From DATLFP01 sp035540955 (lineage in GTDB: Bacteria > Actinomycetota > Acidimicrobiia > Acidimicrobiales > CADCSY01), in NCBI GenBank assembly GCA_035540955.1, contig DATLFP010000252.1, positions 72,783 to 136,782 of the forward strand: 64,000 nucleotides of DNA, given 5' to 3'. Of the stretch, positions 24,988-32,848 are shown piece after piece. The translations under genes and the position numbers were made by a program. Every line of letters starts with the position of its first letter. The stretch's first letter is position 1. A model generated the notes under the pieces. It searched no databases, had not been told where the DNA came from, and worked only from the letters and a program-made list of their open reading frames with translations.

Positions 24988-26442
24988 ATGCGGCGGCTGC
25001 TGATCGCGCTCCTGGTCGCGACGGCGTGCACGGCGGGCCAGGACCCGACGGTGGCCGGCGACGAGCGCCCGGCGGCGACGACCGCGACCTCGCCGTCCGC
25101 CTCGTCCTCGACCACGACGCCGGCCCCGACCGTCTCGACGTCGACGACCACCACCGTGGCCGGTCTGCCGGCGACCGCGACATGCCCGGCCGTCCCTCCG
25201 CGCGCCGGGCCGGCGCCCGACCGGCCCCGGTACCAGCTCGATCTCACCGTCGACCTCGACGCCAACGAGGTCGGCGGCCGCCTCGTGGTCCGGTTCGCTC
25301 CCGACCTGCCCACCGACCGGCTCGTGTTCCGGCTCTGGCCGAACGGGCCCCGCCTCGCCGGCGCCGGCGCCCACCTCGACGTGGACGCCGTCTACCTCGG
25401 CAGCACGGTGCCCGTGGCCACCGAGCAGCCGGACGCGACCACGCTCGTCGTCCCCCTCGACCGGGCGCTGGCGGCGGGCGAGTCGATCGAGGCGACGGTG
25501 CCGTTCACGCTGACGCTGCCCGGTCCGGCCAACGACCGCACGTCGCGCCGGGGCGACACCGTGCGGCTCGGCACCTTCCACCCGATGCTGGCGTGGGAGC
25601 CCGGCGTCGGGTGGGCGACGGACGCGGCGACCGCCCTGTTCGCCGAGGCGACCATGGCGCCGGTCGCCGACTGGTCGGTGGCGATCGCCGCGCCGGCCGG
25701 GTTGACCGTCATCGCGCCCGGCGAGCACCGCGACGGTCGCTGGCACGCCACCGCGCTGCGGGAGTTCGCCGTCGCCGTCGGCCGGTTCCGCGTCGCCGGC
25801 GGCGTGGCCGGAGCGCCGCATCCCGTGCCGGTGGTCGTCGCCGTCGAGGTCGGCCTGCCCGAAGACCAGGAGCGCTACCTCGACACGGTGGTGCGGGCCC
25901 TCACCGACTTCGGTGCCCGCTTCGGTCCCTACCCCTACGACCGGTTCACGCTCGTGCTCACGCCCGACCTCGGCGGCGGCATCGAGTACCCGTCGTTCGT
26001 GCACCAGGGTCCGGGCACCGGCGGTCGCACGACGCCGCACGAGGTCGCCCATCAGTGGTTCTACGCGCTCGTCGGCAACAGCCAGGGTCGTGATCCGTGG
26101 CTCGACGAGGGCCTCGCCACCTGGGCCGAGGCCCGCTTCCTCGGCAACGTCGCGACGATCGTGGCGACCGACATACCGGCGGCCGGGCGGGGTCGAGCGG
26201 GCGAGCCGATGGCCTTCTGGGACGCCGGCCGGGGCTCGGCGTACTACCGCAGCGTCTACGTGCAGGGTGCGCAGGCGCTCGCCGCGCTCGGCGACCCGGA
26301 GCAGGTCGACTGCGCCCTGCGCCACTACGTCGCTCGTCACGCCCACCGCGTCGCCACCGTCGCCGACTTCGTCGAGGCCGTCAGCGACGTGTTCCCCGAT
26401 GCCGCGGCGGTGCTCGAACGGTTCGGCATAGCCTCCCGCTGA
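24988..26442 (+). CDS. M1-family zinc aminopeptidase-like lipoprotein
   Basis: 484 residues. The signal (M-R-R-L-L-I-A-L-L-V-A-T-A-C) ends in a lipobox-like cysteine at 14 and is followed by a threonine/serine/alanine linker, so the enzyme is probably tethered outside the membrane. The beta-rich N-terminal domain matches M1 peptidases. Zinc site H351-E-V-A-H355-Q-W-F with E374 in D-E-G-L-A-T-W-A-E (H-E-x-x-H-18-E). The G-x-M-E-N exopeptidase motif reads G-G-I-E-Y, so strict aminopeptidase activity is uncertain. Confidence 0.85.
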   Translation: MRRLLIALLVATACTAGQDPTVAGDERPAATTATSPSASSSTTTPAPTVSTSTTTTVAGLPATATCPAVPPRAGPAPDRPRYQLDLTVDLDANEVGGRLVVRFAPDLPTDRLVFRLWPNGPRLAGAGAHLDVDAVYLGSTVPVATEQPDATTLVVPLDRALAAGESIEATVPFTLTLPGPANDRTSRRGDTVRLGTFHPMLAWEPGVGWATDAATALFAEATMAPVADWSVAIAAPAGLTVIAPGEHRDGRWHATALREFAVAVGRFRVAGGVAGAPHPVPVVVAVEVGLPEDQERYLDTVVRALTDFGARFGPYPYDRFTLVLTPDLGGGIEYPSFVHQGPGTGGRTTPHEVAHQWFYALVGNSQGRDPWLDEGLATWAEARFLGNVATIVATDIPAAGRGRAGEPMAFWDAGRGSAYYRSVYVQGAQALAALGDPEQVDCALRHYVARHAHRVATVADFVEAVSDVFPDAAAVLERFGIASR

Positions 26443-26503
26443 CCGAGCGCGGCGCGCGTCACATCGGCGCCGGCGTTCCGACCGACGGTCAGAGGGGGAG
26501 CAG

Positions 26504-27931
26504 ATGTCCGAGACGGTGATCGAGGTGGCCGAGGCAGTCCGTGCGAAGCAGCGCACCGCGGTCGAGGTGCTCGACGACGTGCTCGCCCGCATCGACGCCG
26601 GCAACGAGCGGCTCAACGCCTTCGTGCACGTCGACGAGGCGATCGCCCGGCGGGCCGCGGAAGCGGTCGACGCCGCCATCGCCCGCGGCGAGGACCCGGG
26701 CCCGCTCGCCGGCGTGCCCTTCGGCGTCAAGGACCTCGAGGACTGCGCCGGGATGCCCACGAGCCACGGCTCGCTGCTCTACAAGGGCCGCGGCCCGGTG
26801 GCCGAGGACTCGGTGCACGTGGCCCGCCTGCGGGCGGCGGGGGCGGTGCCGGTCGGCAAGACGGCGGCGCCCGAGTTCGGCACGCTCTCCTTCACCAAGA
26901 CCAAGGCGTTCGGTGTGACCCGCAACCCGTGGAACACCGACCGCACGCCGGGCGGCTCGTCGGGCGGCACCGCCGCCGCGGTCGCGGCCGGGATCGTCCC
27001 GTTCGGCACGGCCAGCGATGGTGGGGGCTCGACCCGGATCCCCGGCGGGTTCTCGGGGCTGTTCGGGTTCAAGGCCAGCTTCGGGCGCATCCCGAACCCC
27101 GGCCCGGACGGCTCACTCACCACCTCGCTCGGGGCCCTCACCACCACCGTCGCCGACAGCGCCCGCCACCTCGACGTCGCCGCCGGCCCTCACGACACCG
27201 ACCGGATGTCGCTGCCGCCGGCCGGTGTGCGCTACGAGGACCTCATCGGCTCGCTCGCCGTCGACGGGCTGCGGGTCCGGTGGTCGACCGACCTCGGGTT
27301 CGCGGCCGTCGACCCCGAGGTCGCCGAGGTCACCGAGGCGGCGGCCAAGGAGCTGATCGCGGCCGCCCGCCTCACCGACGTGGGCGGCGAAGTCCGGCTC
27401 ACCGATCCGGTGCGCACGTGGCTGTCGTCGGGCCCGCTCGACCTGTGGCACGGCGTCGAGCCCGGCATGTGGCCCAAGGTGGCCGACGACGTGACGTTCT
27501 ACGTGCGGGGCGCGCTCGAGCAGACCGCCGAGTACCCGCTGCCCCGCTACGCCGCCGCCCTGCAGCGCAAGCAGCAGCTCGTGGTCGACGTCGCCCGCAT
27601 CTTCGAGGAGGTCGACGTCCTGCTGTGCCCCACCACCGCGGTGCCGGCGTTCCCCGCCGCCGGACCGCCGCCGTCGGAGATCGGCGGCCGGGAGGTGGCG
27701 AACGGGGCCATGGCCACGCCGTTCACGATGCTCGCCAACCTCTGCTGGAACCCGGCGTGCTCGGTGCCGGCCGGCCTGTCCCAGGACGGGCTGCCCATCG
27801 GGTTGCAGATCATCGGTCGCCGCCACGCCGACGACGTCGTCCTCCGCCTGGCCCGCATCTTCGAACAGGCTCGCCCCTGGCCCCGCGTCGCGCCGAACAC
27901 CGCCTTGAACCCCCCAACCTTGTCGCGGTGA
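26504..27931 (+). CDS. Amidase signature family protein
   Basis: 475 residues, ATG behind GGGGGAG. Amidase signature triad: K76 in F-G-V-K-D, S152 in P-G-G-S-S-G-G and S176 in D-G-G-G-S-T-R. The two serines are 24 residues apart, as in fatty acid amide hydrolase (S217, S241). C-terminal P-A-C-S-V-P-A-G-L-S-Q-D-G-L-P-I-G-L-Q-I-I-G is standard. It lacks the gatCAB context, so a general amide hydrolase is more likely than a tRNA amidotransferase. Confidence 0.9.
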   Translation: MSETVIEVAEAVRAKQRTAVEVLDDVLARIDAGNERLNAFVHVDEAIARRAAEAVDAAIARGEDPGPLAGVPFGVKDLEDCAGMPTSHGSLLYKGRGPVAEDSVHVARLRAAGAVPVGKTAAPEFGTLSFTKTKAFGVTRNPWNTDRTPGGSSGGTAAAVAAGIVPFGTASDGGGSTRIPGGFSGLFGFKASFGRIPNPGPDGSLTTSLGALTTTVADSARHLDVAAGPHDTDRMSLPPAGVRYEDLIGSLAVDGLRVRWSTDLGFAAVDPEVAEVTEAAAKELIAAARLTDVGGEVRLTDPVRTWLSSGPLDLWHGVEPGMWPKVADDVTFYVRGALEQTAEYPLPRYAAALQRKQQLVVDVARIFEEVDVLLCPTTAVPAFPAAGPPPSEIGGREVANGAMATPFTMLANLCWNPACSVPAGLSQDGLPIGLQIIGRRHADDVVLRLARIFEQARPWPRVAPNTALNPPTLSR

Positions 27932-27958
27932 CCCGGCCCGGCCGGGCGAGCGCGACAA
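27920..27958. terminator. Hairpin between convergent amidase and PAC2 genes
   Basis: Outer arms TTGTCGCG (27920-27927) and CGCGACAA (27951-27958), inner arms CCCGGC (27932-27937) and GCCGGG (27941-27946). The amidase TGA lies inside. It probably terminates both transcripts. Confidence 0.65.
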
Positions 27959-27970
27959 CCTTCGGGATCG

Positions 27971-28810
27971 TCAGCTCTGTTCGCGGAGGAAGCGCTCGAC
28001 CTCGGCGACGAGCTCGTCGGGGCTCGGCACCTGGCGCTCCTCGGCGTAGCGCTGCTCGAGCTGCTCGACGTACTCGGTCATCTCCTCGTCCTGGGCGACG
28101 ACGCTCGACACCTGGCGCTCGTAGGCGGCCGACTCGATCTCGAGGTCGGTGGTGGTGAACCCCACGTCGAGGATCTGCCCGGCGCGGCGGATGAGCGCGA
28201 GCGCCCCCTTCGGTGACGGCGCGCCGGGGACGTAGGCGGGCACCGGTGCCCACAGCGACGCCGACGGCAGCCCGGCGCGCGAGAGGGTGTCGTGCAGGAC
28301 GCCGACGATGCCGGTGGGGCCCTCGTAGCCGGAGCGCTGCAGGCCGAAGCGGTCGATGATCGCCTGGTCGGTGGAGGTGCCGATGATGCTCGTGTCGACG
28401 GTGTGGGGCACGTCGGTCAGCAGGGCGCCGAAGCTCAGCACGAAGCCGACGCCGAGGGAGTCGGCGACATCGAGCACCTGGCGGGCGAAGGTGCGCCACC
28501 GGAGCTGCGGCTCGTGACCGAGCATCGTGACGACGTCGCGGCCGCAGCCGTCGCCCCAGGTGAGATCCACCGTGGGCCACTCGATCGAGCGCGTGACGCC
28601 GTCCTCGAGGAGCACATGGGGGCGCGTGGCGGTGAAGTCGTAGAACTCCTCACCGTCGATCTCGGCCAGCGGTTCGCCGGCGCACCGGTCGCGCAGCCAC
28701 TGCAGGGCGGTGCTCGCCGAGTCGCCGGCGTCGCTCCATCCCTCGAAGGCGAAGATGAGGACCGGTTCGTCGAGCGTCGGAACGTCGCCCGCCCACCGCA
28801 CGTGCTCCAT
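27971..28810 (-). CDS. PAC2 family protein
   Basis: 279 residues. V-L-I-F-A-F-E-G-W-S-D-A-G-D-S-A-S-T-A near the start, R-S-G-Y-E-G-P-T-G-I-V-G-V-L in the middle and P-A-Y-V-P-G-A-P-S-P-K-G-A-L-A-L later are PAC2 (proteasome assembly chaperone 2-like) motifs, conserved in actinobacteria. A C-terminal coiled-coil-like acidic helix (E-E-M-T-E-Y-V-E-Q-L-E-Q-R-Y) is also typical. It may assist protein complex assembly; the bacterial role is unproven. Confidence 0.85.
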   Translation of the reverse strand: MEHVRWAGDVPTLDEPVLIFAFEGWSDAGDSASTALQWLRDRCAGEPLAEIDGEEFYDFTATRPHVLLEDGVTRSIEWPTVDLTWGDGCGRDVVTMLGHEPQLRWRTFARQVLDVADSLGVGFVLSFGALLTDVPHTVDTSIIGTSTDQAIIDRFGLQRSGYEGPTGIVGVLHDTLSRAGLPSASLWAPVPAYVPGAPSPKGALALIRRAGQILDVGFTTTDLEIESAAYERQVSSVVAQDEEMTEYVEQLEQRYAEERQVPSPDELVAEVERFLREQS

Positions 28811-28835
28811 CGGAGACCGAGGGTACCGGGGTTGC

Positions 28836-28875
28836 CCGCAGGCTGCGCCGGAGGGGGGGCCGGCGCAGCCTGCGG
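28836..28875 (-). terminator. Hairpin upstream of the PAC2 gene
   Basis: A perfect 16-base stem, CCGCAGGCTGCGCCGG (28836-28851) against its complement (28860-28875), with an A plus seven-G loop. On the minus strand it directly follows the stop of a small reading frame at 28880, so it may be that gene's terminator. Confidence 0.6.
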
Positions 28876-28879
28876 TGGA

Positions 28880-29050
28880 TCACGCTGCGGGTCGTGTCAC
28901 CGCCGCGTGACGATGGAGGCGGCCGACGACGCTGTCGACCTCCGCCAGCGCCTGACGCTCCGCATCGAGGGCGGCGCCGGCGTTGCGGGCGGCGCCGGTG
29001 GGGGCGAGGAGGTCCAGCCGGAGGAGCAACTTCCACATGGAGCCCAGCAT
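28880..29050 (-). CDS. Possible 56-residue protein
   Basis: Starts M-L-G-S-M-W-K-L-L-L-R-L-D-L-L (ATG at 29050, second ATG at 29038), then an alanine-rich helix ending V-V-G-R-L-H-R-H. The stop is followed within five bases by a perfect 16-base hairpin, which supports a real transcript ending there. No family recognised. Otherwise 28811-29137 holds nothing I can support. Confidence 0.35.
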   Translation of the reverse strand: MLGSMWKLLLRLDLLAPTGAARNAGAALDAERQALAEVDSVVGRLHRHAAVTRPAA

Positions 29051-29137
29051 GCTCGTCGCCGGTTTCGCCCGAACGGCCCTGCTGTGGACGGTGCGTGATC
29101 GGTTGCTGAATCGTGTGTGACCCGTAGCGTCGGGGTG

Positions 29138-29578
29138 ATGCCGACTGTCGACGAGGTCTTTGCCGTGACCCCCGAGCTGGTCGAGGCCTTCGCCCGGCTC
29201 GTCCCGCAGCTCTCCAGCTCGTCGCCGTCGCCGACGGCCGAGGCGCTCGAGGCGATCGTCACCGCCGACGACACCCACCTGCTCATGGCCCGCGACGACG
29301 ACGGCACCTTCGTGGGCACGACGACGCTCGTGGTGTTCCGCATCCCCACTGGCGTGCGGGCGCTCATCGAGGACGTCGTGGTGGACTCGGCGTGCGCCGG
29401 GCGTGGGATCAGCTACGACCTCGGCCGCGCCGCCATCGACCTGGCCCGCCGCCACGGCGCCAAGGCCGTCGACCTCACGTCGCGCCCGTCGCGGGAGGCG
29501 GCCAACCACGTGTACCGCAAGCTCGGCTTCGAGCAGCGCGAGACCAATGTATACAGAAAAGTGCTAGAAACCGAGTAG
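29138..29578 (+). CDS. GNAT acetyltransferase, 3' end probably remade by element insertion
   Basis: 146 residues from the ATG at 29138 (a GTG at 29117 is in frame). I-E-D-V-V-V-D-S-A-C-A-G-R-G-I-S-Y-D-L-G-R is the acetyl-CoA segment and A-N-H-V-Y-R-K-L-G-F-E-Q-R-E-T-N-V-Y-R the conserved end. Codons before 29545 are GC-rich; the last ten (about 29546-29578) are AT-rich and the TAG lies nine bases before the recombinase ATG. The end of the reading frame may therefore come from the integrated element. Confidence 0.8.
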   Translation: MPTVDEVFAVTPELVEAFARLVPQLSSSSPSPTAEALEAIVTADDTHLLMARDDDGTFVGTTTLVVFRIPTGVRALIEDVVVDSACAGRGISYDLGRAAIDLARRHGAKAVDLTSRPSREAANHVYRKLGFEQRETNVYRKVLETE

Positions 29579-29587
29579 GCTGCCAGT
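29545..29587. other. Candidate left attachment junction (attL/attR)
   Basis: An AT-rich stretch with GTATAC at 29549-29554, abrupt in composition, joins a chromosomal GNAT gene to a large serine recombinase gene. Serine integrases often lie directly beside the attachment site. The duplicated core at the other end is not visible in this window. Confidence 0.5.
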
Positions 29588-29596
29588 ATGGCAGCC
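29578..29596. promoter_or_regulatory. Palindrome over the recombinase start codon
   Basis: GGCTGCCA-GTA-TGGCAGCC, a perfect 19-base palindrome containing the recombinase ATG (29588-29590). It could be an operator, an RNA hairpin limiting translation, or part of the attachment site. Confidence 0.6.
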
Positions 29597-31189
29597 GGAG
29601 CCGTTCCCCTGGTCGGTTACGTACGGGTCTCGTCGGTCGCGGGCCGCACAGACGAGCGGTTCCAATCGCCGGAGCTCCAGCGCGAGGTCATGGAGCGATG
29701 GGCGCTCCTGCGCTACGGCCAGCGCGGCCACAAATGGCTCTCGTGGTTCACCGACCTCGATCGGTCGGGGGTGAGCATCGATCGGCCGGCGCTCAACGAC
29801 GCACGCGATCTCGCGATTGCGAATCGCGCCGCGATCGTCGTGTTCGACATCGCGAGGTACTCGCGCTCGGTCCCGGAAGGCCTGACTGCGCTCGAGCGCC
29901 TCGCGGCCGATGACGTTCGCGTGATCTCGGCTTCCGAGGACTTGGACGCGACGACGCCGGAGGGCGAGCTCAGCCTGACGATGTTCCTCGCCATGTCGCA
30001 GTACCAGGTGCGCCGCATCGGTGCGTCGTGGCGCAACGTGATCCACCGCAACAAGCGGGACGGTTGGTGGCACGGGGTCGTGCCATACGGCTACCGCCGG
30101 CCGACGGCGAAGGAGGTTGCGGCGATCGGCCGCCGCGCCGGTGTAATCGTCCCCGACGAGAAGGCGGCTGATCACGTCCGCGAGCTCTTCCGCCGCTACC
30201 TCGAAGGCGAGAGCCTGTACGCGCTCGGGAAGCGCGGCGTCGACAACGGCTGGTTCTCGCGGGACGGGACTGCGAAGGACATCCTCACGAACGCTGCGTA
30301 CGCCGGGATGGTCACGATGGCCGAGACGACGGTGCAGCGCTATGCGCGGGGGCCGCGCAAGGGTGAGATCCGTCGCGACAACCACGGGCGACCGCTCCGG
30401 GATCGGCTGCCGGGGACGGAGAAGCACTACCGGGGACGACACGAACCGATCGTCTCGGCAAGGGATTTCATCCGCGCGCGACGGCGCATGACCGCAGAAG
30501 CGCGCCCGGCGTACGAGCATCATCCCAGCGCGCGATGGTCGGCCGCGGGCATCACGAAGTGCGGTGGGTGTGGACGTGCGCTGAGCTTCCACGACAAGAC
30601 CGCGGTCGCGGAGGACGGTCGCTACCTCATCTGCGGCAACCGCCGCTGCACGTCGAAGGTGGGGAGCGTCCGCGTGCGCGACCTCGAGGAGGTCCTCGCC
30701 TCGGCGGTCGCGGAGCTGGCGAGCGGACTGAGAACTGAGGCACGCAGCCGCGCCGGTCGAGAACTGCAGCGCTCGCGCAAGAACCGCGCCGACGACAGGG
30801 AAGCGCTTCTCGCGCGGAGGACGAAGCTCAACGCCGCGATCGCGAAGGCGGCGGCGTCACGTCTGATGGCCGATGTCGACGATGCCTTGTCCGTCGAGGA
30901 GATCGACGCGGCACTCGGCGTGCTTCGCGCCGAGCTGCAACAGATCGAGGGGCGCCTCACCCCGATCGACGAACTCGGACAGGCGCGTCGCCAGGAGCTG
31001 GCGGCGATGATCGACCGCGCCGATGACCTCGCGTCCCTATGGCCCGAGATGACGAACGACGAGCGCGTGGAAGCACTGCGCGCTCTGGGTGCGGTCGTGG
31101 TCATCGCGCCGGCACCGGTACGGCGTGCGCCCGTCGCCGGACGGGTCAGGCTGCGTGTGCCGTGGCTTCCCGACGAGCAAGCCGTATGA
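29588..31189 (+). CDS. Large serine recombinase (site-specific integrase)
   Basis: 533 residues. The resolvase domain begins with Y-V-R-V-S15-S, Ser15 being the nucleophile; V-F-D-I-A-R-Y-S-R-S and A-M-S-Q-Y-Q-V-R-R follow. The recombinase domain is next (V-P-Y-G-Y-R-R-P...I-L-T-N-A-A-Y-A-G-M-V), then a zinc ribbon (C-G-G-C-G-R...L-I-C-G-N-R-R-C) and a long coiled coil. It would insert and excise the element at one attachment site. It has mildly lower GC than the chromosome, and no excision factor is recognised next to it. Confidence 0.93.
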   Translation: MAAGAVPLVGYVRVSSVAGRTDERFQSPELQREVMERWALLRYGQRGHKWLSWFTDLDRSGVSIDRPALNDARDLAIANRAAIVVFDIARYSRSVPEGLTALERLAADDVRVISASEDLDATTPEGELSLTMFLAMSQYQVRRIGASWRNVIHRNKRDGWWHGVVPYGYRRPTAKEVAAIGRRAGVIVPDEKAADHVRELFRRYLEGESLYALGKRGVDNGWFSRDGTAKDILTNAAYAGMVTMAETTVQRYARGPRKGEIRRDNHGRPLRDRLPGTEKHYRGRHEPIVSARDFIRARRRMTAEARPAYEHHPSARWSAAGITKCGGCGRALSFHDKTAVAEDGRYLICGNRRCTSKVGSVRVRDLEEVLASAVAELASGLRTEARSRAGRELQRSRKNRADDREALLARRTKLNAAIAKAAASRLMADVDDALSVEEIDAALGVLRAELQQIEGRLTPIDELGQARRQELAAMIDRADDLASLWPEMTNDERVEALRALGAVVVIAPAPVRRAPVAGRVRLRVPWLPDEQAV

Positions 31190-31340
31190 GCACCGCTGCC
31201 AGCACGGCCTCCAGGGCTTGCTCGGCATCCCGCTGGCATCGCGGACCGCTCAGCGTCATGTCCCGCTCGATCGCGTAGCCGGCACCCGCGGGTTCGCACG
31301 ATGGGTCCGGCCCTCCCCGACAGTCGGCACGCACGTCCAC
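31146..31340 (-). CDS. Small cysteine-containing protein behind bipartite repeat A
   Basis: 64 residues from the GTG at 31340: V-D-V-R-A-D-C-R-G-G-P-D-P-S-C-E-P-A, then a helical C-terminal half ending R-E-A-T-A-H-A-A. It has no ribosome binding site but begins exactly six bases after repeat A, the same spacing as two other genes, which argues for a real leaderless gene. It overlaps the end of the recombinase gene by 44 bases in antisense. No family recognised. Confidence 0.5.
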   Translation of the reverse strand: MDVRADCRGGPDPSCEPAGAGYAIERDMTLSGPRCQRDAEQALEAVLAAVLIRLARREATAHAA

Positions 31341-31346
31341 GAGTAC

Positions 31347-31379
31347 TGCAAGCCTTCGCGACCTCCAATCGGCGACATG
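31347..31379 (-). promoter_or_regulatory. Bipartite repeat A (candidate element promoter)
   Basis: CATGTCGCCG-N15-GGCTTGCA read on the minus strand, ending six bases before a GTG start (31340). It is one of five copies with identical 15-base spacing. Confidence 0.7.
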
Positions 31380-31411
31380 CAACGCATGCGCATCCGTGGC
31401 TCGCTGGTCGC

Positions 31412-31966
31412 TCACGCTCGATGATGGTCGAGGAGCTCCTGGAGAAGATGCGCGACCTCGCGCAGCCGCGCGTTGCAGTCGATGACCGACGAGAGGCTTG
31501 CGCTGTGACGCGGTGGCGTCGCGTCGCTTACCTCCGTTGGTCGTGGTGCGATGTCGACCAGCCGGCTGTCGACCGCGCGCAACGATCCAGGCTTTCCGAA
31601 CAAGACGTCGACGATGCCAGCGACTGGTTCACCGGTCGTGATGATCGGGCGCTCCAAACAGGTTGGCGGTGGAAGGAAGAAGTAGACGATCGGAACGTCG
31701 AACACCTTCGCCAGCAGGTACAGGTCGTGGGCGTCGAACAACCGCCGCCGTCGGCGATCCACGAAGGACCTCTCCATCTGCGAGATCGACGCTTGCGGCA
31801 ACCGGTGGCCGGTGAAGTCGGCGAGCCGGTCGGCGACCTGGTCCTGGGTCAACCCGCGCAGGAGCCGGATCGCCCTGACGTTGTAGGACACGACGGCATT
31901 GAGATCGAGCGACGACGGCTCCTCGCCGCCCGAGTCCACCACCGGCACGTGAGCTTCCTTGAGCAC
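31412..31966 (-). CDS. XRE-type helix-turn-helix regulator
   Basis: 184 residues; the GTG at 31966 is chosen because AAGGAGG lies six bases upstream. HTH: N-V-R-A-I-R-L-L-R-G-L-T-Q-D-Q-V-A-D-R-L, then P-Q-A-S-I-S-Q-M-E-R-S at about 60-70. The remainder (Y-L-L-A-K-V-F-D-V-P-I-V-Y-F-F-L-P-P) is the usual XRE continuation, followed by an unrecognised C-terminal part. Placed beside the recombinase, it is the obvious candidate for controlling the element's quiet and active states. Confidence 0.88.
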   Translation of the reverse strand: MLKEAHVPVVDSGGEEPSSLDLNAVVSYNVRAIRLLRGLTQDQVADRLADFTGHRLPQASISQMERSFVDRRRRRLFDAHDLYLLAKVFDVPIVYFFLPPPTCLERPIITTGEPVAGIVDVLFGKPGSLRAVDSRLVDIAPRPTEVSDATPPRHSASLSSVIDCNARLREVAHLLQELLDHHRA

Positions 31967-31997
31967 AGCGATCCTCCTTGTGAGGGCCACGCGAGTC

Positions 31998-32027
31998 GGC
32001 GGCGGGCCGCGTTCACGACCCGCCGCC
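31998..32027 (-). terminator. Hairpin between the acidic-protein gene and the XRE gene
   Basis: GGCGGCGGG (31998-32006) and CCCGCCGCC (32019-32027) form a perfect nine-base stem with a 12-base loop. It could reduce read-through from the upstream gene into the XRE regulator. Confidence 0.5.
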
Positions 32028-32048
32028 GAACCCGATCCGCAGGGGAGG

Positions 32049-32417
32049 TCAGCGCGACGCCATGCCTACGAGGCGCAGGCCCTCGCGCACGCCGTGCTCG
32101 GTGACGAGGTTGGCGATCTCAGCGGCGGCGTCGGCGTGTCCCTGCGAGGTGAGCGACTCGATGAGGTCGCCGGGGGAGACCTCCCAGACGGTCACTGCCA
32201 CGGTCGCAAGCCCGCCCTCGTTGCTGATCGAGAGATCGACGACCTGGTACTCGGCGCACTCCCGCGCCCAGGCTGCGATCTCCTCGAGGAGCGACGGGAG
32301 GTAGCTGGCGTCGCGGCTGAACTCGTACACCCGGAAGGTGCCGTCTCGGCGCCTGGGGTTGGGCGCATCGTCGTCGTCGGTGTCGTCGTCGAGGATGTCG
32401 AGCCAGTTCGGTTCCAT
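32049..32417 (-). CDS. Small acidic protein of unknown function
   Basis: 122 residues. The ATG at 32417 has AAGGAG eight bases upstream (a GTG at 32432 is also in frame). The first 20 residues are very acidic (D-I-L-D-D-D-T-D-D-D-D-A), followed by F-R-V-Y-E-F-S-R-D-A-S-Y-L-P-S-L-L-E-E-I-A-A-W-A and V-A-V-T-V-W-E-V-S-P. No domain recognised. Bipartite repeat B lies 82 bases upstream on the same strand, so this gene and probably the XRE gene are under that promoter class. Confidence 0.6.
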   Translation of the reverse strand: MEPNWLDILDDDTDDDDAPNPRRRDGTFRVYEFSRDASYLPSLLEEIAAWARECAEYQVVDLSISNEGGLATVAVTVWEVSPGDLIESLTSQGHADAAAEIANLVTEHGVREGLRLVGMASR

Positions 32418-32498
32418 GCTGTCTCCTTGCACTTGGTCGTTGAGCGGTGCGGAGGCCGGACGGGGCTAGTCGGGCTGCCCGGGCACGCCTCCGGCTCC

Positions 32499-32531
32499 TG
32501 CAAGCCCTCGCCAACCCGGATCGGCGACATG
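32499..32531 (-). promoter_or_regulatory. Bipartite repeat B (candidate element promoter)
   Basis: CATGTCGCCG-N15-GGCTTGCA on the minus strand. A start site about seven bases after it gives a leader of roughly 75 bases to the acidic-protein ATG, which has its own AAGGAG. Confidence 0.7.
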
Positions 32532-32561
32532 GCGGATTGCGCCGAGCAGACCGAGTCGCGC

Positions 32562-32587
32562 TGTGTGTACGGTTTGGGCCACACACA
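32562..32587. repeat. Inverted repeat TGTGTGT/ACACACA
   Basis: Seven-base arms with a 12-base spacer in the 431-base gene-free stretch 32418-32848. An A-rich patch follows at about 32590-32615. It may be an operator for the nearby XRE protein or part of a transfer origin; neither can be shown here. Apart from this and repeats B and C the stretch holds no gene. Confidence 0.4.
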
Positions 32588-32809
32588 CTGCAACGAACAA
32601 CCAAAATGAGAAATCGAGGCGCCGGAGTCCGTAGTACTGTCGACAGAGCCGTTCGTCGGTGCGTAGTGGATCGCTGAGCCCGCTACGCCATCGACCGCCG
32701 CCGGACGACTCGCTCGGCCACACACGCACCCCACGCGCAACGACGCTTGGAGGAACGCGGTGGTCGAAGGCCGCTTCGCATCCCGATCTCTGGCGATGTC
32801 GGGACCCTC

Positions 32810-32842
32810 CATGTCGCCGCGCGGCGGTCTTGGAGGCTTGCA
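32810..32842 (+). promoter_or_regulatory. Bipartite repeat C (candidate element promoter)
   Basis: CATGTCGCCG-N15-GGCTTGCA on the plus strand, ending six bases before the ATG at 32849 that opens the Tad-like operon. Confidence 0.75.
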
Positions 32843-32848
32843 GTAGTG

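Noticed and set aside
24850..26760. 636-codon minus-strand frame opposite the M1 peptidase
   Set aside because: It lacks any recognisable domain and runs against a protein with an intact signal peptide and zinc site.
32810..32842. Sigma-54 promoter (TTGCA resembling the -12 box)
   Set aside because: No TGGCAC element lies at the required distance in any of the five copies, the 15 intervening bases are not conserved, and actinomycetes generally lack sigma-54.
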